DNA from: Streptomyces chrestomyceticus JCM 4735
GTDB taxonomy: Bacteria > Actinomycetota > Actinomycetes > Streptomycetales > Streptomycetaceae
DNA length: 64,000 nt
Assembly: GCF_003865135.1 (NCBI RefSeq)
Contig: NZ_BHZC01000001.1
Coordinates: forward strand, 1,364,001-1,428,000
Reading direction: 5' to 3'
The notes beneath the pieces are model-generated. The model saw only the letters and a list, made by a program, of their open reading frames with translations. It had not been told where the DNA came from and searched no databases. The first letter of the stretch is position 1. Each line of letters opens with the position of its first letter. Both the position numbers and the translations under genes were made by a program. This document shows, one piece after another, positions 1 through 8,810 of the stretch.

Positions 1-2
1 CG

Positions 3-1547
3 GACGGCCGGTGGATGGCGCTGATCGCCGAATCCGCGCTGTGGGTCCTGCCCGTACGCCCGGACGGCACCCCCGACGGCGCGCCCCGCCGGCTGACCGA
101 CGAGAGCGCCGACCACCCGTCCTGGTCCGGCGACTCCCGCACCCTGCTGTACCTGTCGGCCGGCCGGCTGCGGCTGACCGGCCTCGACGGCGGCCCCGCG
201 CGGACCGTCCGGGTGGACCTGGACCACCGCGGTTCGCGCGCCCGGGACACGGTCGTGCACGCGGGCCGGTTCTGGGACGGCACCGGCGAAGAGGTACGCG
301 AGGACGTCGACGTGGTGGTGCGGGACGGCCGGATCACCGGCGTCGAGCCGCACGGCCGGGCCGCCGGCCGCCGCGCCGCCCGCCGCGTCGACGCCTCGGC
401 GCGCACCGTGATCCCCGGCCTGTGGGACTCGCACACCCACCCCTGGCAGACCACGTACGGCGGCCGCCAGACCGCCCTCCAGCTCGCCTACGGCATCACC
501 ACCGCCGTCTCCTTCGGCGGCTTCTCCTACGAACAGGCCCGCGTCCGGGAGTCCGCCGCCGCCGGCACGCTCGCCGGGCCGCGGCTGCTGGCCTGCGGCG
601 AGCTGCTGGACGGCAGCCGCGTCGCCTACAGCATGGGCCGCGCCCACGCCACGCGGGAGGGCCTGCGCCGGTCGCTGGAGCGGGGCGCCGCGCTCGACTG
701 GGACTTCGTCAAGACGTACGTACGCGCCCCCGGCTGGATCATGGAGGAGGCCGCGCGCTTCGCGCACCAGCGGCTGGGCGTACGGTCCGGCAGCCACCTG
801 CTGTCGCCCGGCGTGCAGCTCGGCCAGGACCTGACGACCCATCTCCAGGCCACCCAGCGCCTGGAGTTCGGGCACGCCGTCACCGCCACCGGCCATGCCT
901 ACCAGGACGTGGAGGAGATCTACACCGGTACGGACTTCCACCTCATCGCCACCCCTTTCACCGCCTCCGTACTGCTGGGTGAGGACCCCGGTCTCGCCGA
1001 CGACGCGCGGGTGACGACCCTCATGCCGCCGTGGGACGCCGCGCTGGTGCGGGAGAACGCGGGCCAGCGGCCCACCCCGAAACAACTCGGCGACCTCCGG
1101 ACCGAGATCGGCGTCTACCGGCGGGTGCTGCGCGGCGGCGGCCTCGTCGCCCTGGGCACCGACCAGCCGCTGACACCGGTCGGCCTGCATCTGCACCTGG
1201 CGCTGCGTGCCCTGCACCGCTACGGGCTCACCCCGGCGCAGGCCCTGCGCACCGCCACCGCCCTGCCCGCCCGCGTCTTCGGCGCCGACCGGGACCTCGG
1301 CACGCTGGAGGAGGGCAAGCTGGCCGACCTGGTGATCGTGGACGGCGACCCGTTCACCGACTTCGGCACGCTGGTCCGCACGGCGGCGGTGCTGCGGGGC
1401 GGGCGGCTGTACGAGCAGGAGGACCTGGTGGCGTCCTTCCCCGCGCCGGACAGCCGCGCGCTCAGGGCGGCCGGGGCGGGCGCGGTGGACTGGCTGGAGG
1501 TCGGGCGGCAGCACCGGCGCGACTCCTGCTGCGGGGCCGCCGACTGA
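3..1547 (+). CDS. amidohydrolase with N-terminal TolB-like propeller (5' partial)
   Basis: The frame is open at the window edge, so this is the C-terminal part of a longer protein. The first ~75 residues (DGRWMALIAE, then a Leu-rich strand with HPSWSGDSRTLLY) look like the last blades of a TolB/WD40-like propeller. From about residue 85 a metal-dependent amidohydrolase follows: a composite N-terminal strand (HAGRFWDGTG), the metal-binding DSHTHPW motif, a central VKTYVRAPG segment, a His in EFGHAV and an Asp in GTDQPLT. It ends with the usual dihydroorotase/imidase-like strand (LEEGKLADLVIVDGDPF). Such propeller-amidohydrolase fusions are usually exported hydrolases of cyclic amides or peptides, but the substrate cannot be read here. 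It converges on the oxidoreductase gene with only 28 bases between them. Confidence 0.88.
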   Translation, partial: DGRWMALIAESALWVLPVRPDGTPDGAPRRLTDESADHPSWSGDSRTLLYLSAGRLRLTGLDGGPARTVRVDLDHRGSRARDTVVHAGRFWDGTGEEVREDVDVVVRDGRITGVEPHGRAAGRRAARRVDASARTVIPGLWDSHTHPWQTTYGGRQTALQLAYGITTAVSFGGFSYEQARVRESAAAGTLAGPRLLACGELLDGSRVAYSMGRAHATREGLRRSLERGAALDWDFVKTYVRAPGWIMEEAARFAHQRLGVRSGSHLLSPGVQLGQDLTTHLQATQRLEFGHAVTATGHAYQDVEEIYTGTDFHLIATPFTASVLLGEDPGLADDARVTTLMPPWDAALVRENAGQRPTPKQLGDLRTEIGVYRRVLRGGGLVALGTDQPLTPVGLHLHLALRALHRYGLTPAQALRTATALPARVFGADRDLGTLEEGKLADLVIVDGDPFTDFGTLVRTAAVLRGGRLYEQEDLVASFPAPDSRALRAAGAGAVDWLEVGRQHRRDSCCGAAD

Positions 1548-1575
1548 GGCCGGCCCGCCGCCCTCCCGCGCGTCC

Positions 1576-2775
1576 TCACCCCTCCTTGGTCTGGCCGCGC
1601 TCGAAGTAGTCCACCAGTTCCGGGTCCAGGGGCGGCACCTCGTACGGGGTGCCGCCGTCGCGGAGCGAGGCGGTGGCCCGGTCGCCGGCCGCCACCGCCA
1701 TCCGGGCGGCGACGGGTGAGGTGTCGGTCGGCCCGCCGTGCCGGACGAACCGCAGGAACTCGTCCACCAGCAGCGGGTCGGCGCCGCCGTGCCCGGCTCC
1801 GTCGTCCGCCTCCGCGGCCGGCAGTTCGTACACGGCGTCGGCGTCGGCGCGGTAGCCGGACTGGCGGGAGTTCCACACCCGTACCGAACCGCCCGGCCCG
1901 TCACCGAAGTTCTCCAGGCGGCCCGCGTCACCGATCACGGTGTAGTTCCGCCAGTAGTCAGGGCTGAAATGACACTGCTGGTAGGCGGCCAGCACCCCGT
2001 TGTCCAGACGCATGTTGACCAGCGAGACGTCCTCGACGTCGATCCGCGGGTTCAGGCCGCGCTGGCTGCCGGGCGGCCAGTGCGCGTCGTGTGCCAGCCA
2101 GTCCGCCGGCCGGGGCTCCCCCGGCGCCCGCCGCATGCCGGGATCGCCGTAGACCGTCAGGTCGCCCAGCGCCTGCACCTGCCGCGTGTAGCCGTTCGCG
2201 AGCCAGTGCAGCGCGTCCAGGTCGTGCGCGCCCTTCTGGAGCAGCAGCCCGTTGGTGTGCCGCCGCTCGGCGTGCCAGTCCTTGAAGTAGTAGTCGCCGC
2301 CGTGTCCGACGAAGTGCCGTACCCATACGGTCCGGACGCGGCCGATGTCGCCGCGCGTGATCAGTTCGCGCATCAGGCGGATGACGGGCATGTGACGCAT
2401 GTTGTGGCCGACGTACAGGCGCGTACCGGTCTCGTGGGCGGTGCGCAGGATCGCGTCGCAGTCCTCGATGGAGATGGCGAGGGGCTTCTCCACGAAGACG
2501 GGGCGGCCGGCGTGCAGCGCCTGGCACGCCAGCTCCGCGTGGGTGTGGTCGGGGGTGAGGAGCAGGAGCGCGTCGAGGCCGGGGTGGTGCAGCAGCGCCC
2601 GGTGGTCGGCGAAGGTCTCGGCGCCGGGGAAGCGCCGGCCGGCATACGCCAGCGCGTCCGGGTCGGGGTCGGCCACGGCGGTGACCCGGGCGCCGTATCC
2701 CGGCCGGTGGGCGGTGCGCGCGAGATCACCGCGCAGCCCGAAGCCGATGACGCCCAGGCGCAGATCGTCGGTCAT
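1576..2775 (-). CDS. Gfo/Idh/MocA family oxidoreductase
   Basis: 399 residues. The N-terminus (LRLGVIGFGLRGDLA) is a Rossmann NAD(P)-binding loop, followed by ADPDPDALAYA. EKPLAISIEDCD holds the EKP catalytic-lysine motif typical of the family, and NMRHMPVIRLMRELI begins the C-terminal substrate domain. The ATG at 2775 is preceded by GGAGGC at good spacing; the same frame stays open far upstream, but that part has no family similarity. The family oxidises or reduces sugars, inositols or their derivatives; the substrate is unknown. It is transcribed divergently from the acyl-CoA dehydrogenase-like gene across an AT-rich dyad (2963-2994), so the two may share a regulator. Confidence 0.88.
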   Translation of the reverse strand: MTDDLRLGVIGFGLRGDLARTAHRPGYGARVTAVADPDPDALAYAGRRFPGAETFADHRALLHHPGLDALLLLTPDHTHAELACQALHAGRPVFVEKPLAISIEDCDAILRTAHETGTRLYVGHNMRHMPVIRLMRELITRGDIGRVRTVWVRHFVGHGGDYYFKDWHAERRHTNGLLLQKGAHDLDALHWLANGYTRQVQALGDLTVYGDPGMRRAPGEPRPADWLAHDAHWPPGSQRGLNPRIDVEDVSLVNMRLDNGVLAAYQQCHFSPDYWRNYTVIGDAGRLENFGDGPGGSVRVWNSRQSGYRADADAVYELPAAEADDGAGHGGADPLLVDEFLRFVRHGGPTDTSPVAARMAVAAGDRATASLRDGGTPYEVPPLDPELVDYFERGQTKEG

Positions 2776-2962
2776 GAGGTGCCTCCAGAGGCTGCCGGAC
2801 TCCATGGTCGGCGGGGTGCGGGGCCAAGGAACGAGGGGCGGCGGGGGCCGGGGGCCAACGGTCTCGCGCCTCCCTTCGCCACCCCACGAGAACACCGCCG
2901 GACGTGCTGCACGCACCGTAGACCACGGGGGTGGTGAACGGGTTCCGCGCGCTCCCATTGCT

Positions 2963-2994
2963 CGCATAAATGCATGGTGTTGATGTTTTATGCG
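2963..2994. promoter_or_regulatory. operator-like inverted repeat in divergent intergenic region 2776-3162
   Basis: The 387-base gap between two divergent genes contains a perfect 8-bp inverted repeat, CGCATAAA (2963-2970) and TTTATGCG (2987-2994), with a 16-base spacer. The surroundings are conspicuously AT-rich for this genome. The position, between two divergent starts, fits a repressor or activator site, but the protein that binds is not identifiable. I see no convincing gene elsewhere in the gap. Confidence 0.4.
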
Positions 2995-3162
2995 CCGTGC
3001 AGCAGGTATGCCAACGGGTATTGCACGAGGTGACCACCCCATGACGGTCCGGAACGGCAGGGTCGGGGACCAGGGCGGCCGACGGCGCACTTTCCGGGCG
3101 CGCCGCCCGGCAGGCAGGCGGAGAGAGCACAGCGCGGGGGCGTACGACGGAGGAGGCTCGTC

Positions 3163-4449
3163 TTGCATCGCTACTTCACCGACCAGCGGCACGAAACGCT
3201 CCGACACCGGGTCAGGGACTTCGCCGAGAGCGAGGTCCGGCCCCGGATAGCCGAGATGGAGGCGTCCCGTACCGTCTGCCACGATCTGTCGCGCCGGATC
3301 GCCCGCCAGGGGTGGATCGGCGCGACCGTCCCCCGGGCCTACGGCGGCATGGGCGCCGGACACCTGGCCAAAACCCTGATCATCGAAGAACTGTCCCGGG
3401 TGAGCGGCGCCATGGGCGCCATGGTGCAGGCGTCCCAGCTCGGCGCCGCGAAGATCATCCACTTCGGCAGCGAGGAGCAGAAGAAGACCTGGCTGCCGGC
3501 GGTCGCCACGGGCGAATGCCTGCCGACCATCGCCGTCACCGAGCCGCAGTCGGGCGGCCATGTGCTCGGCATGACCAGCCGGGCGGTCCGCGACGGCGAC
3601 GACTACGTCCTCGACGGCCGCAAGATCTACGTCGGCAACAGCCACGTCGGCGACCTGCACGGCGTCGTCGTACGGACCGGTGAGGGCTCCAAGGGCCTGT
3701 CGGCGTTCCTGGTGGAGGCGGACCGGCCGGGCCTGCGGGTCGGCGCGCAGCGGCAGGCCATGGGGCTGCACGGCTTCAGCTTCGGCGAGCTGTTCCTCGA
3801 CAACTGCCGCGTACCGGCGGCGAATCTGCTCGGCAGCGAGGGCGACGGGCTGGCCGTCGCCTACTCCTCCAGCGTGCTGTACGGGCGGCCGAACCTGACC
3901 GCCGTGTCCCTCGGCATCCACCAGGCGGTGCTGGAGGAGACCGCGCGCTTCTGCGCGGAGCGGGAACGCTACGGCAAGCCGCTGGCGCACCTCGCCAACA
4001 TCAAGATCAAGCTGGGCCGCATCCAGTCCCGGCTGCTGACCGCCCGGCTGGCCGCCTACCACGCCGTCCACCTGCTCGACCAGGGCCTGCCCTGCGACGC
4101 GGAGCTGATGAACGCCAAGCTGGTCAACGTGGAGACCGCCCTGGAGTCGGCGCGCGACGCGATGGACATCCACGCCGCCTGCGGGCTGTTCACGGACCGC
4201 CCGGTGGAACGTTTCCTGCGCGACGCCCACCACATCTCCGCCCCGGCCGGGACCACCGACGTCCAACTGCTGCGCCTGGGCGAACTCGCCCTCGGCACAG
4301 CCAAGGGCGAGTGGTCCAGCCGGCTGGCGAGCCTGGTCCGCCGGGAACCGTCGGACCCCGCGGAGGACGACCGGGCCGCCGGACCCGCGGTCGCCGGACG
4401 CCGCATCTCTCTCCGGCGGGAGCGGACGGCGTTGCGGCCGACCGGGTAG
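3163..4449 (+). CDS. acyl-CoA dehydrogenase-like protein
   Basis: 428 residues with the three-domain ACAD layout. The N-terminal helical domain begins HRYFTDQRHETLRHRVRDFAE, the middle beta domain has TIAVTEPQSGGHVLGM (FAD contact region), and the C-terminal helical bundle has ERYGKPLAHLANIKIKLG. The start is TTG, eight bases after AGGAGG. In standard ACADs the catalytic base is the Glu of a YEGT motif; here the aligned stretch reads SAPAGTTDVQ, so that Glu is absent. The protein may therefore be a specialised flavoenzyme (for example an oxidase, hydroxylase or ACP-linked dehydrogenase) rather than a beta-oxidation enzyme. It is monocistronic and ends in a strong hairpin. Confidence 0.82.
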   Translation: MHRYFTDQRHETLRHRVRDFAESEVRPRIAEMEASRTVCHDLSRRIARQGWIGATVPRAYGGMGAGHLAKTLIIEELSRVSGAMGAMVQASQLGAAKIIHFGSEEQKKTWLPAVATGECLPTIAVTEPQSGGHVLGMTSRAVRDGDDYVLDGRKIYVGNSHVGDLHGVVVRTGEGSKGLSAFLVEADRPGLRVGAQRQAMGLHGFSFGELFLDNCRVPAANLLGSEGDGLAVAYSSSVLYGRPNLTAVSLGIHQAVLEETARFCAERERYGKPLAHLANIKIKLGRIQSRLLTARLAAYHAVHLLDQGLPCDAELMNAKLVNVETALESARDAMDIHAACGLFTDRPVERFLRDAHHISAPAGTTDVQLLRLGELALGTAKGEWSSRLASLVRREPSDPAEDDRAAGPAVAGRRISLRRERTALRPTG

Positions 4450-4498
4450 GGCCGGGGTGGCGCGGATCTTCTTCCCGGGAGCCGCGCCACCCCGGCCC
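4449..4498. terminator. bidirectional hairpin terminator
   Basis: A perfect 17-bp stem, 4449-4465 pairing with 4482-4498, with a 16-base loop. It begins at the last base of the acyl-CoA dehydrogenase stop codon and lies between that gene and the convergent GAF gene. There is no long U-tract, as is usual in Streptomyces. Confidence 0.7.
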
Positions 4499-4575
4499 GG
4501 GGTCCGTGCCGCGCGCGCCGGAACCGGCGCCGGACGTGCCAGGGGCCGTACCGTCGCCCGGTGCCCGTGCCGCCG

Positions 4576-5184
4576 TCAGCCCTCCTGGCCGCGCCCCTCC
4601 TCCATGCGGTGGATCTGCTCGACGAGTTCGGCCGCCATCGCCTTGATGGTCTCCAGGCCCTCACGCCCCCACGGGCGGCGCTCCAGGTCCACCACGCAGA
4701 CCGTGCCGAGCGCCATCCCCGTACGGTCGATGAGCGGTGCGCCCAGGTACGAGCGGATGCCGATCTCGTCCACGACCGGGTTGCCCGCGAAGCGCGGGTA
4801 GTCGCACACGTCCTCCAGGACGAGGGCCTTGCGGCGGACGATGACGTGCGGGCAGTAGCCGTGGTCGCGGGCCATCACCCGGCCGGGCTGGGCGCTCGGC
4901 GGCGCCGGGCCCAGTTCGACGGGCGCCTGCTCGCCGTCGGGCGTGTAGAGACCGGCGAAGTACTGCCGGTGCTCGTCGATGAAGTTGACCATGGCGTAGG
5001 GCGCCCGGGTCGTACGGGCCAGCTTGCGCGCGAACGCGTCGAAGGCGGGCAGCGGCGCGTCGCCGATGCCCAGCTCGCGCAGCCGGGCGACGCGGGCCGG
5101 CGCCTCGTGGTCCTCCGGGGTGAGCAGCAGATGACGCGTGGGGTCGTAGGAGGCGTACGACACGCGCGGGACGGGACGGGTCAC
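4576..5184 (-). CDS. GAF domain-containing protein (conservon-linked)
   Basis: 202 residues from a GTG at 5184 whose GTGA overlaps the cvnD stop codon, so translation is probably coupled. A GAF-type sensory fold covers most of the protein: a helical start (LRELGIGDAPLPAFD), then YAMVNFIDEHRQYF, the DHGYCPHVI region with a conserved Cys, and GAPLIDRTGMALGTVCV. GAF domains bind small ligands or chromophores, but none can be assigned. GAF genes following cvnD are a known conservon variant, so this protein may feed a signal into, or act downstream of, the CvnABCD complex. A longer upstream frame exists but overlaps cvnD. Confidence 0.82.
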   Translation of the reverse strand: MTRPVPRVSYASYDPTRHLLLTPEDHEAPARVARLRELGIGDAPLPAFDAFARKLARTTRAPYAMVNFIDEHRQYFAGLYTPDGEQAPVELGPAPPSAQPGRVMARDHGYCPHVIVRRKALVLEDVCDYPRFAGNPVVDEIGIRSYLGAPLIDRTGMALGTVCVVDLERRPWGREGLETIKAMAAELVEQIHRMEEGRGQEG

Positions 5185-5837
5185 GGGAGCTCCGGGGTGG
5201 CGGCGGGGGCGGGGGTCAGCAGGTGCTGGACGAGCGAGACCAGGACCTGGGTGGACGAGCTGCACTGGCGGGCGTCGCAGAGCACGACCGGGGTGGCGGG
5301 GGTGAGGTCTATGGCGGTACGTACCTCGTCCGGCTTGTAGTGGTACGCGCCGTCGAACTCGTTGACCGCGACGACGAACGCGATGCCGCGCCGCTCGAAG
5401 AAGTCGACGGCGGCGAAGCACTGGTCCAGGCGGCGGGTGTCGGCGAGGATGACGGCACCGAGGACCCCGTTGGACAGCTCGTCCCACATGAACCAGAAGC
5501 GTTCCTGCCCCGGTGTGCCGAAGAGGTAGAGGATGTGCTCGCGGCCGAGGGTGATCCGGCCGAAGTCCATGGCGACGGTGGTGGTGTTCTTGTCCTCGAC
5601 CCCCGCCAGGTCGTCGGTGCCCACGCTGATCTGGGTGAGCAGCTCCTCCGTGCTGAGCGGTTCGATCTCGCTGACCGCGCCGACGAAGGTCGTCTTGCCG
5701 ACGCCGAAGCCGCCGGCCACCAGGATCTTCAGCGCCAGCGGGAACGGGTCGGCGGCGGGCGCCGCGGCGGACGGGCCCGCGGCGCCCGGCAGCCGGGCGT
5801 CGGCGGACAAGGCGTCAGAGCCGTTTGCGAAGTCCAT
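5181..5837 (-). CDS. cvnD: conservon small GTPase CvnD
   Basis: 218 residues. It is a Ras/MglA-like GTP-binding protein of the conservon family: P-loop GGFGVGKTTF at about residues 36-45, switch region (DKNTTTVAMDFGRI), FGTPGQERF in place of the canonical DxxGQ motif, and VAVNEFDGA as the NKxD-like base-recognition motif. Conservons (CvnA-D) form a membrane-associated complex likened to eukaryotic G-protein receptors. The ATG at 5837 (MDFANGSD) overlaps the natural end of cvnC. Because of a frame break in cvnC, the cvnD frame is also open back to 6224, which would give an artificial CvnC-CvnD fusion. Confidence 0.9.
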   Translation of the reverse strand: MDFANGSDALSADARLPGAAGPSAAAPAADPFPLALKILVAGGFGVGKTTFVGAVSEIEPLSTEELLTQISVGTDDLAGVEDKNTTTVAMDFGRITLGREHILYLFGTPGQERFWFMWDELSNGVLGAVILADTRRLDQCFAAVDFFERRGIAFVVAVNEFDGAYHYKPDEVRTAIDLTPATPVVLCDARQCSSSTQVLVSLVQHLLTPAPAATPELP

Positions 5838-6224
5838 GCAGCACCGCCTCCAGCAGGGCTCGGTCGGTACGGTTCGGGGGCCGGCCCCGCAGGCGGACAC
5901 CGGCACCGGCGCGCGGGCGGCCAGCGCCCCGCAGTCGACCAGGTCGGCCAGCAGGACCTTGGTGACCACGGCGGGCAGGCGTATGTGCGCGGCGATCTCG
6001 GCGACCGACACGGGCCCGCCGCAGAGCCCCAGTACCTGGGCGTAGTCCGGGCCCTGGCAGGTGACGGGCCGCTTGCCGGTGGCCATCACCATGGTCAGCA
6101 GGTCGAAGTGCGCGGTCGGCCGGGTACGGCCGTTGCTGACCGTGTACGGACGGACCAGGCGGCCGGCCTCGTCGTCCAGCCACGGGATCTCCCGGCCCGC
6201 TCTGCGGCGGCGCCGTACGCCCAT
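5815..6224 (-). pseudogene. cvnC: conservon protein CvnC (DUF742), apparent single-base frameshift
   Basis: A DUF742 winged-helix-like protein of about 136 residues, split over two frames. The N-terminal part (IPWLDDEAGRLVRPYTVSNG ... VTKVLLADLVDCG) reads from the ATG at 6224. The family's usual C-terminus (RALLEAVLHGLRKRL, stop at 5815) lies in the next frame. Adding one base to the G run at 5876-5880 on the plus strand (C5 to C6 in the gene) joins them exactly, and the stop then overlaps the cvnD ATG as in other conservons. Without the correction the frame runs into cvnD. I think a sequence error is likelier than a real lesion. Confidence 0.75.
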
Positions 6225-6226
6225 GG

Positions 6227-6676
6227 TCAGCGCCCACCTGCCGGGGCCTGCTGTCGCACCGGCGTCGCCAGGTAGGGCCGGACGCTCTTGACCAGCATCC
6301 CCATCTCGTAGCCGAGGACGGCCACATCGGCCTCCCGGCCGGCCAGCACGGCGAGGCAGGCGCCCGATCCGGCCGTGGAGACGAACAGGAACGTGGACTC
6401 CAGCTCGACCACGACCTGGAGCACGTCGTCGCCGTTGCCGAAGCGCACCCCGGCGCTGCGGGCCAGTGAGTACAGGCCGGAGGAGAGGGCGGCCAGGTGG
6501 TCGGCGCTGTCCGGGTCGAAGCCGTGGGCCGCCTTGACCAGGCCGTCGGAGGACAGCAGAAGGGCGCTGGTCGCGTGCGGTACGCGGTTCACGAGTCCGG
6601 TCAGCAGCCAGGAAAGGTCGGTGTGCCGGCTTCCCTGCAGGTGCGCATGTGCCTGCGCGTGCACGTCACTCACCAT
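6227..6676 (-). CDS. cvnB: conservon roadblock/LC7 protein CvnB
   Basis: 149 residues with a roadblock/LC7 fold: LSWLLTGLVNRVPHATSALL, then SSDGLVKAAHG, and VVVELESTFLFVSTAGSGAC. Proteins of this family act as partners or regulators of small GTPases; in conservons CvnB is thought to bridge the sensor kinase-like CvnA and the GTPase CvnD. The gene starts inside the end of cvnA (11-base overlap) and its stop lies two bases before the cvnC start, so the four genes form one tight operon. GAGGAG lies about 12 bases upstream of the ATG at 6676; an in-frame GTG at 6673 is an alternative start. Confidence 0.9.
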   Translation of the reverse strand: MVSDVHAQAHAHLQGSRHTDLSWLLTGLVNRVPHATSALLLSSDGLVKAAHGFDPDSADHLAALSSGLYSLARSAGVRFGNGDDVLQVVVELESTFLFVSTAGSGACLAVLAGREADVAVLGYEMGMLVKSVRPYLATPVRQQAPAGGR

Positions 6677-8639
6677 GGTCGCGGTCGTCTCCTCGGCGGG
6701 GTTCGGGCCTGTCGTGGCCGGCGTCGGCGCCGGCCCGGTAACTGTCGTAACCGTCGTGGTCGGCGGGGCTGCCGTAACTCTCGTCGGCGAGGCTGACGCC
6801 GCGCTTGAACGCGGCCATCAGGCCGGGGTCGTGCTCGGGTTCGGGCCGGCCGTCGCGGCGGCCCGCCGACGGCAGGATCGGCTCGCCGCGCAGTTGCGGC
6901 ACCAGGTGCTCCTGCTTGCGGCGGCGCGGCAGGCGGGGCCGGGTGCCGTCGTCCGCCGCGGTGGGCGGGGCGGGCGGCAGGAGGACCGGGCCGGGGCCGG
7001 CGGCGCCGGGCGGGCCGTCGCCCTCGTGGGGGGCGGGGGCCCGGTGGGCACCGGCGGGTGGCGGGCCGTCGGCCGGTGCGGCGGGGGCGTGCGGTGTCTC
7101 GGGGGCGCTCGGCCACGCCCCTTCGCCGTACGCGACGTCCGGGTACGCGCCGGCCGCTGCCCCGGTGGCCGGCGCTCCGTGCGCGGCGTGTACGAGCCTG
7201 CGGCGCGGCTCGCGCGGCGAGGCGGGCGCGGCCGGTGCGGAGTCGTCGTACGGGCTCCCGTACCCGGCGTCGGCGAGGGCGGGCGGCTCGGACACCGTCA
7301 GGGTGATCTCTCCGGAGTCCACGTACTGGCCCTCCTGCGGCTGCTGGGACTCCGGCCCCAGCAGACCCTTCGGCACGACGAGGACGGCCTGCACGCCGCC
7401 GTAGATGTTGCTCTGCAGCCGGACCACGATGCCGTGCCGCCGGGCGAGCGAGGACACCACGAAGAGCCCGATGCGCCCGTCGCTCAGCAGCTCGGCCACG
7501 TCGACGTGGTCGGGGTCGGCGAGCAGTCCGTTCATCCGGGTCTGCTCGTCCGTCGACAGGCCCAGGCCCCGGTCCTCCACCTCGACGGCGAGGCCCGCCG
7601 TGACCAACTGGGCGCGGAGCAGGACGTGGGTGTGCGGGGCGGAGTAGACGGTGGCGTTCTCGACGAGTTCGGCGAGCAGGTGGATGACGTCGGCGACGGC
7701 GTGGCCGCGCAGGGTGCCCTCGATGGGCGGCACCAGCTTGATGCGCGGGTACTGCTCGACCTCGGCGATGGAGGAGCGCAGCACCTCTGTCAGGGTGACC
7801 GGGCGGCTCCACTGGCGGCGGGAGATGGCGCCGCCGAGGACGGCGAGGTTCTCGGCGTGCCGGCGGATGCGGGTGGCCAGGTGGTCGACGTGGAAGATCC
7901 CCTTGAGCAGGTCGGGGTCCTCGACCTGGTTCTCCAGCTCGTCCAGCAGCTCGATCTCGCGGTGCACCAGGGACTGCAGGCGCCGGGCGAGGTTGACGAA
8001 CACCTCGACCTTCTGCTCGTTGCCGCTGGCGTGGCTGCGGGCGACGGCCACCGCGTCCACGACGGCCGTCTCGGCCGCCCGGCCCACCGCGGCCACCTCG
8101 TGGGCGAGCAGGTCGAGGCTCCCCCCGGGGGACGGCGTGGCCGGTTCGCTCTCCCGGGGCTGGAGCCATTCCCCCTGGCGGACCCGGTCCAGCAGGTCGT
8201 CGAGGTCGTGCCGGCTGCGGGCGCACACCTCGCGCAGCCGGGAGTGGCGGGCGACGGCGGCGCGCGCCTCGTTGTTGGCCGCGGTGCCGGCGGCCGTCAC
8301 GATGACGCAGACCAGGACGCAGGCGCCGAGGAGTACGGCCCACTCGCGGCCGTTCAGCCCGGTGCCGCCGACCCGTACGACGAACGCGGTGGCGGCCGAG
8401 CAGACGGCGGCGACGAGGAGGCAGGGCACGGCGGCGAGCCGTACCAGGCGGGTCCGTATGGCCGCGTCGGCGGCCGTCTCCGGGAACGCGGCCCGGCCGT
8501 GCCGCCCGCCCTCCCGCTCCCGGCGCCGGGCGGCCGCCGGCGCGGGGTCCGCCTCCTGGGGGCCGTAAGAACCCAGGGACCCCGAGGATTCAGGAGCCTC
8601 CTGGGTGGCGGGGGTCCCCTGGGGGAATGCGGCAGGCAT
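6666..8639 (-). CDS. cvnA: conservon sensor histidine kinase-like protein CvnA
   Basis: 657 residues. The ATG at 8639 (MPAAFPQG) follows GGAGGG at six bases and is preferred over the ATG 33 bases upstream. Two membrane segments lie at about residues 55-75 and 80-105. Next come a helical linker and dimerisation region (HLATRIRRHAENLAVLGG, with the RRHAENL signature) and a HATPase domain (LAELVENATVYSAPHT, then DRGLGLS and GRIGLFVVSSLARRHG). The last ~240 residues are a Pro/Ala-rich, probably disordered tail. CvnA is the membrane sensor of the conservon and head of the operon. No extracytoplasmic ligand-binding domain is visible. Confidence 0.88.
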   Translation of the reverse strand: MPAAFPQGTPATQEAPESSGSLGSYGPQEADPAPAAARRREREGGRHGRAAFPETAADAAIRTRLVRLAAVPCLLVAAVCSAATAFVVRVGGTGLNGREWAVLLGACVLVCVIVTAAGTAANNEARAAVARHSRLREVCARSRHDLDDLLDRVRQGEWLQPRESEPATPSPGGSLDLLAHEVAAVGRAAETAVVDAVAVARSHASGNEQKVEVFVNLARRLQSLVHREIELLDELENQVEDPDLLKGIFHVDHLATRIRRHAENLAVLGGAISRRQWSRPVTLTEVLRSSIAEVEQYPRIKLVPPIEGTLRGHAVADVIHLLAELVENATVYSAPHTHVLLRAQLVTAGLAVEVEDRGLGLSTDEQTRMNGLLADPDHVDVAELLSDGRIGLFVVSSLARRHGIVVRLQSNIYGGVQAVLVVPKGLLGPESQQPQEGQYVDSGEITLTVSEPPALADAGYGSPYDDSAPAAPASPREPRRRLVHAAHGAPATGAAAGAYPDVAYGEGAWPSAPETPHAPAAPADGPPPAGAHRAPAPHEGDGPPGAAGPGPVLLPPAPPTAADDGTRPRLPRRRKQEHLVPQLRGEPILPSAGRRDGRPEPEHDPGLMAAFKRGVSLADESYGSPADHDGYDSYRAGADAGHDRPEPRRGDDRDHGE

Positions 8640-8785
8640 CGGCGCCCTCCGGATCGGCCGTCGGCAGTCCACGGAGCACGCACGCTAGTTGTTGCGGGGG
8701 CGGGGTACCGACACACTTCGGCGTTTCGCCACCCCGCGCCACCTCCCCCGAGGGGGACGCTCGTATGCCAGTGCGCTTCTTTCCG

Positions 8786-8810
8786 AACTGCCGTTCCCGC
8801 GAACGCAGTT
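8786..8810. promoter_or_regulatory. inverted repeat in divergent intergenic region 8640-9041
   Basis: The ~400-base gap between cvnA and the deazaflavin reductase gene has no credible gene. It contains a nested inverted repeat: AACTGC (8786-8791) with GCAGTT (8805-8810), and inside it GTTC with GAAC, giving about 10 paired bases with one bulged C. It may be an operator or a hairpin; the owner is unknown. Confidence 0.3.
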
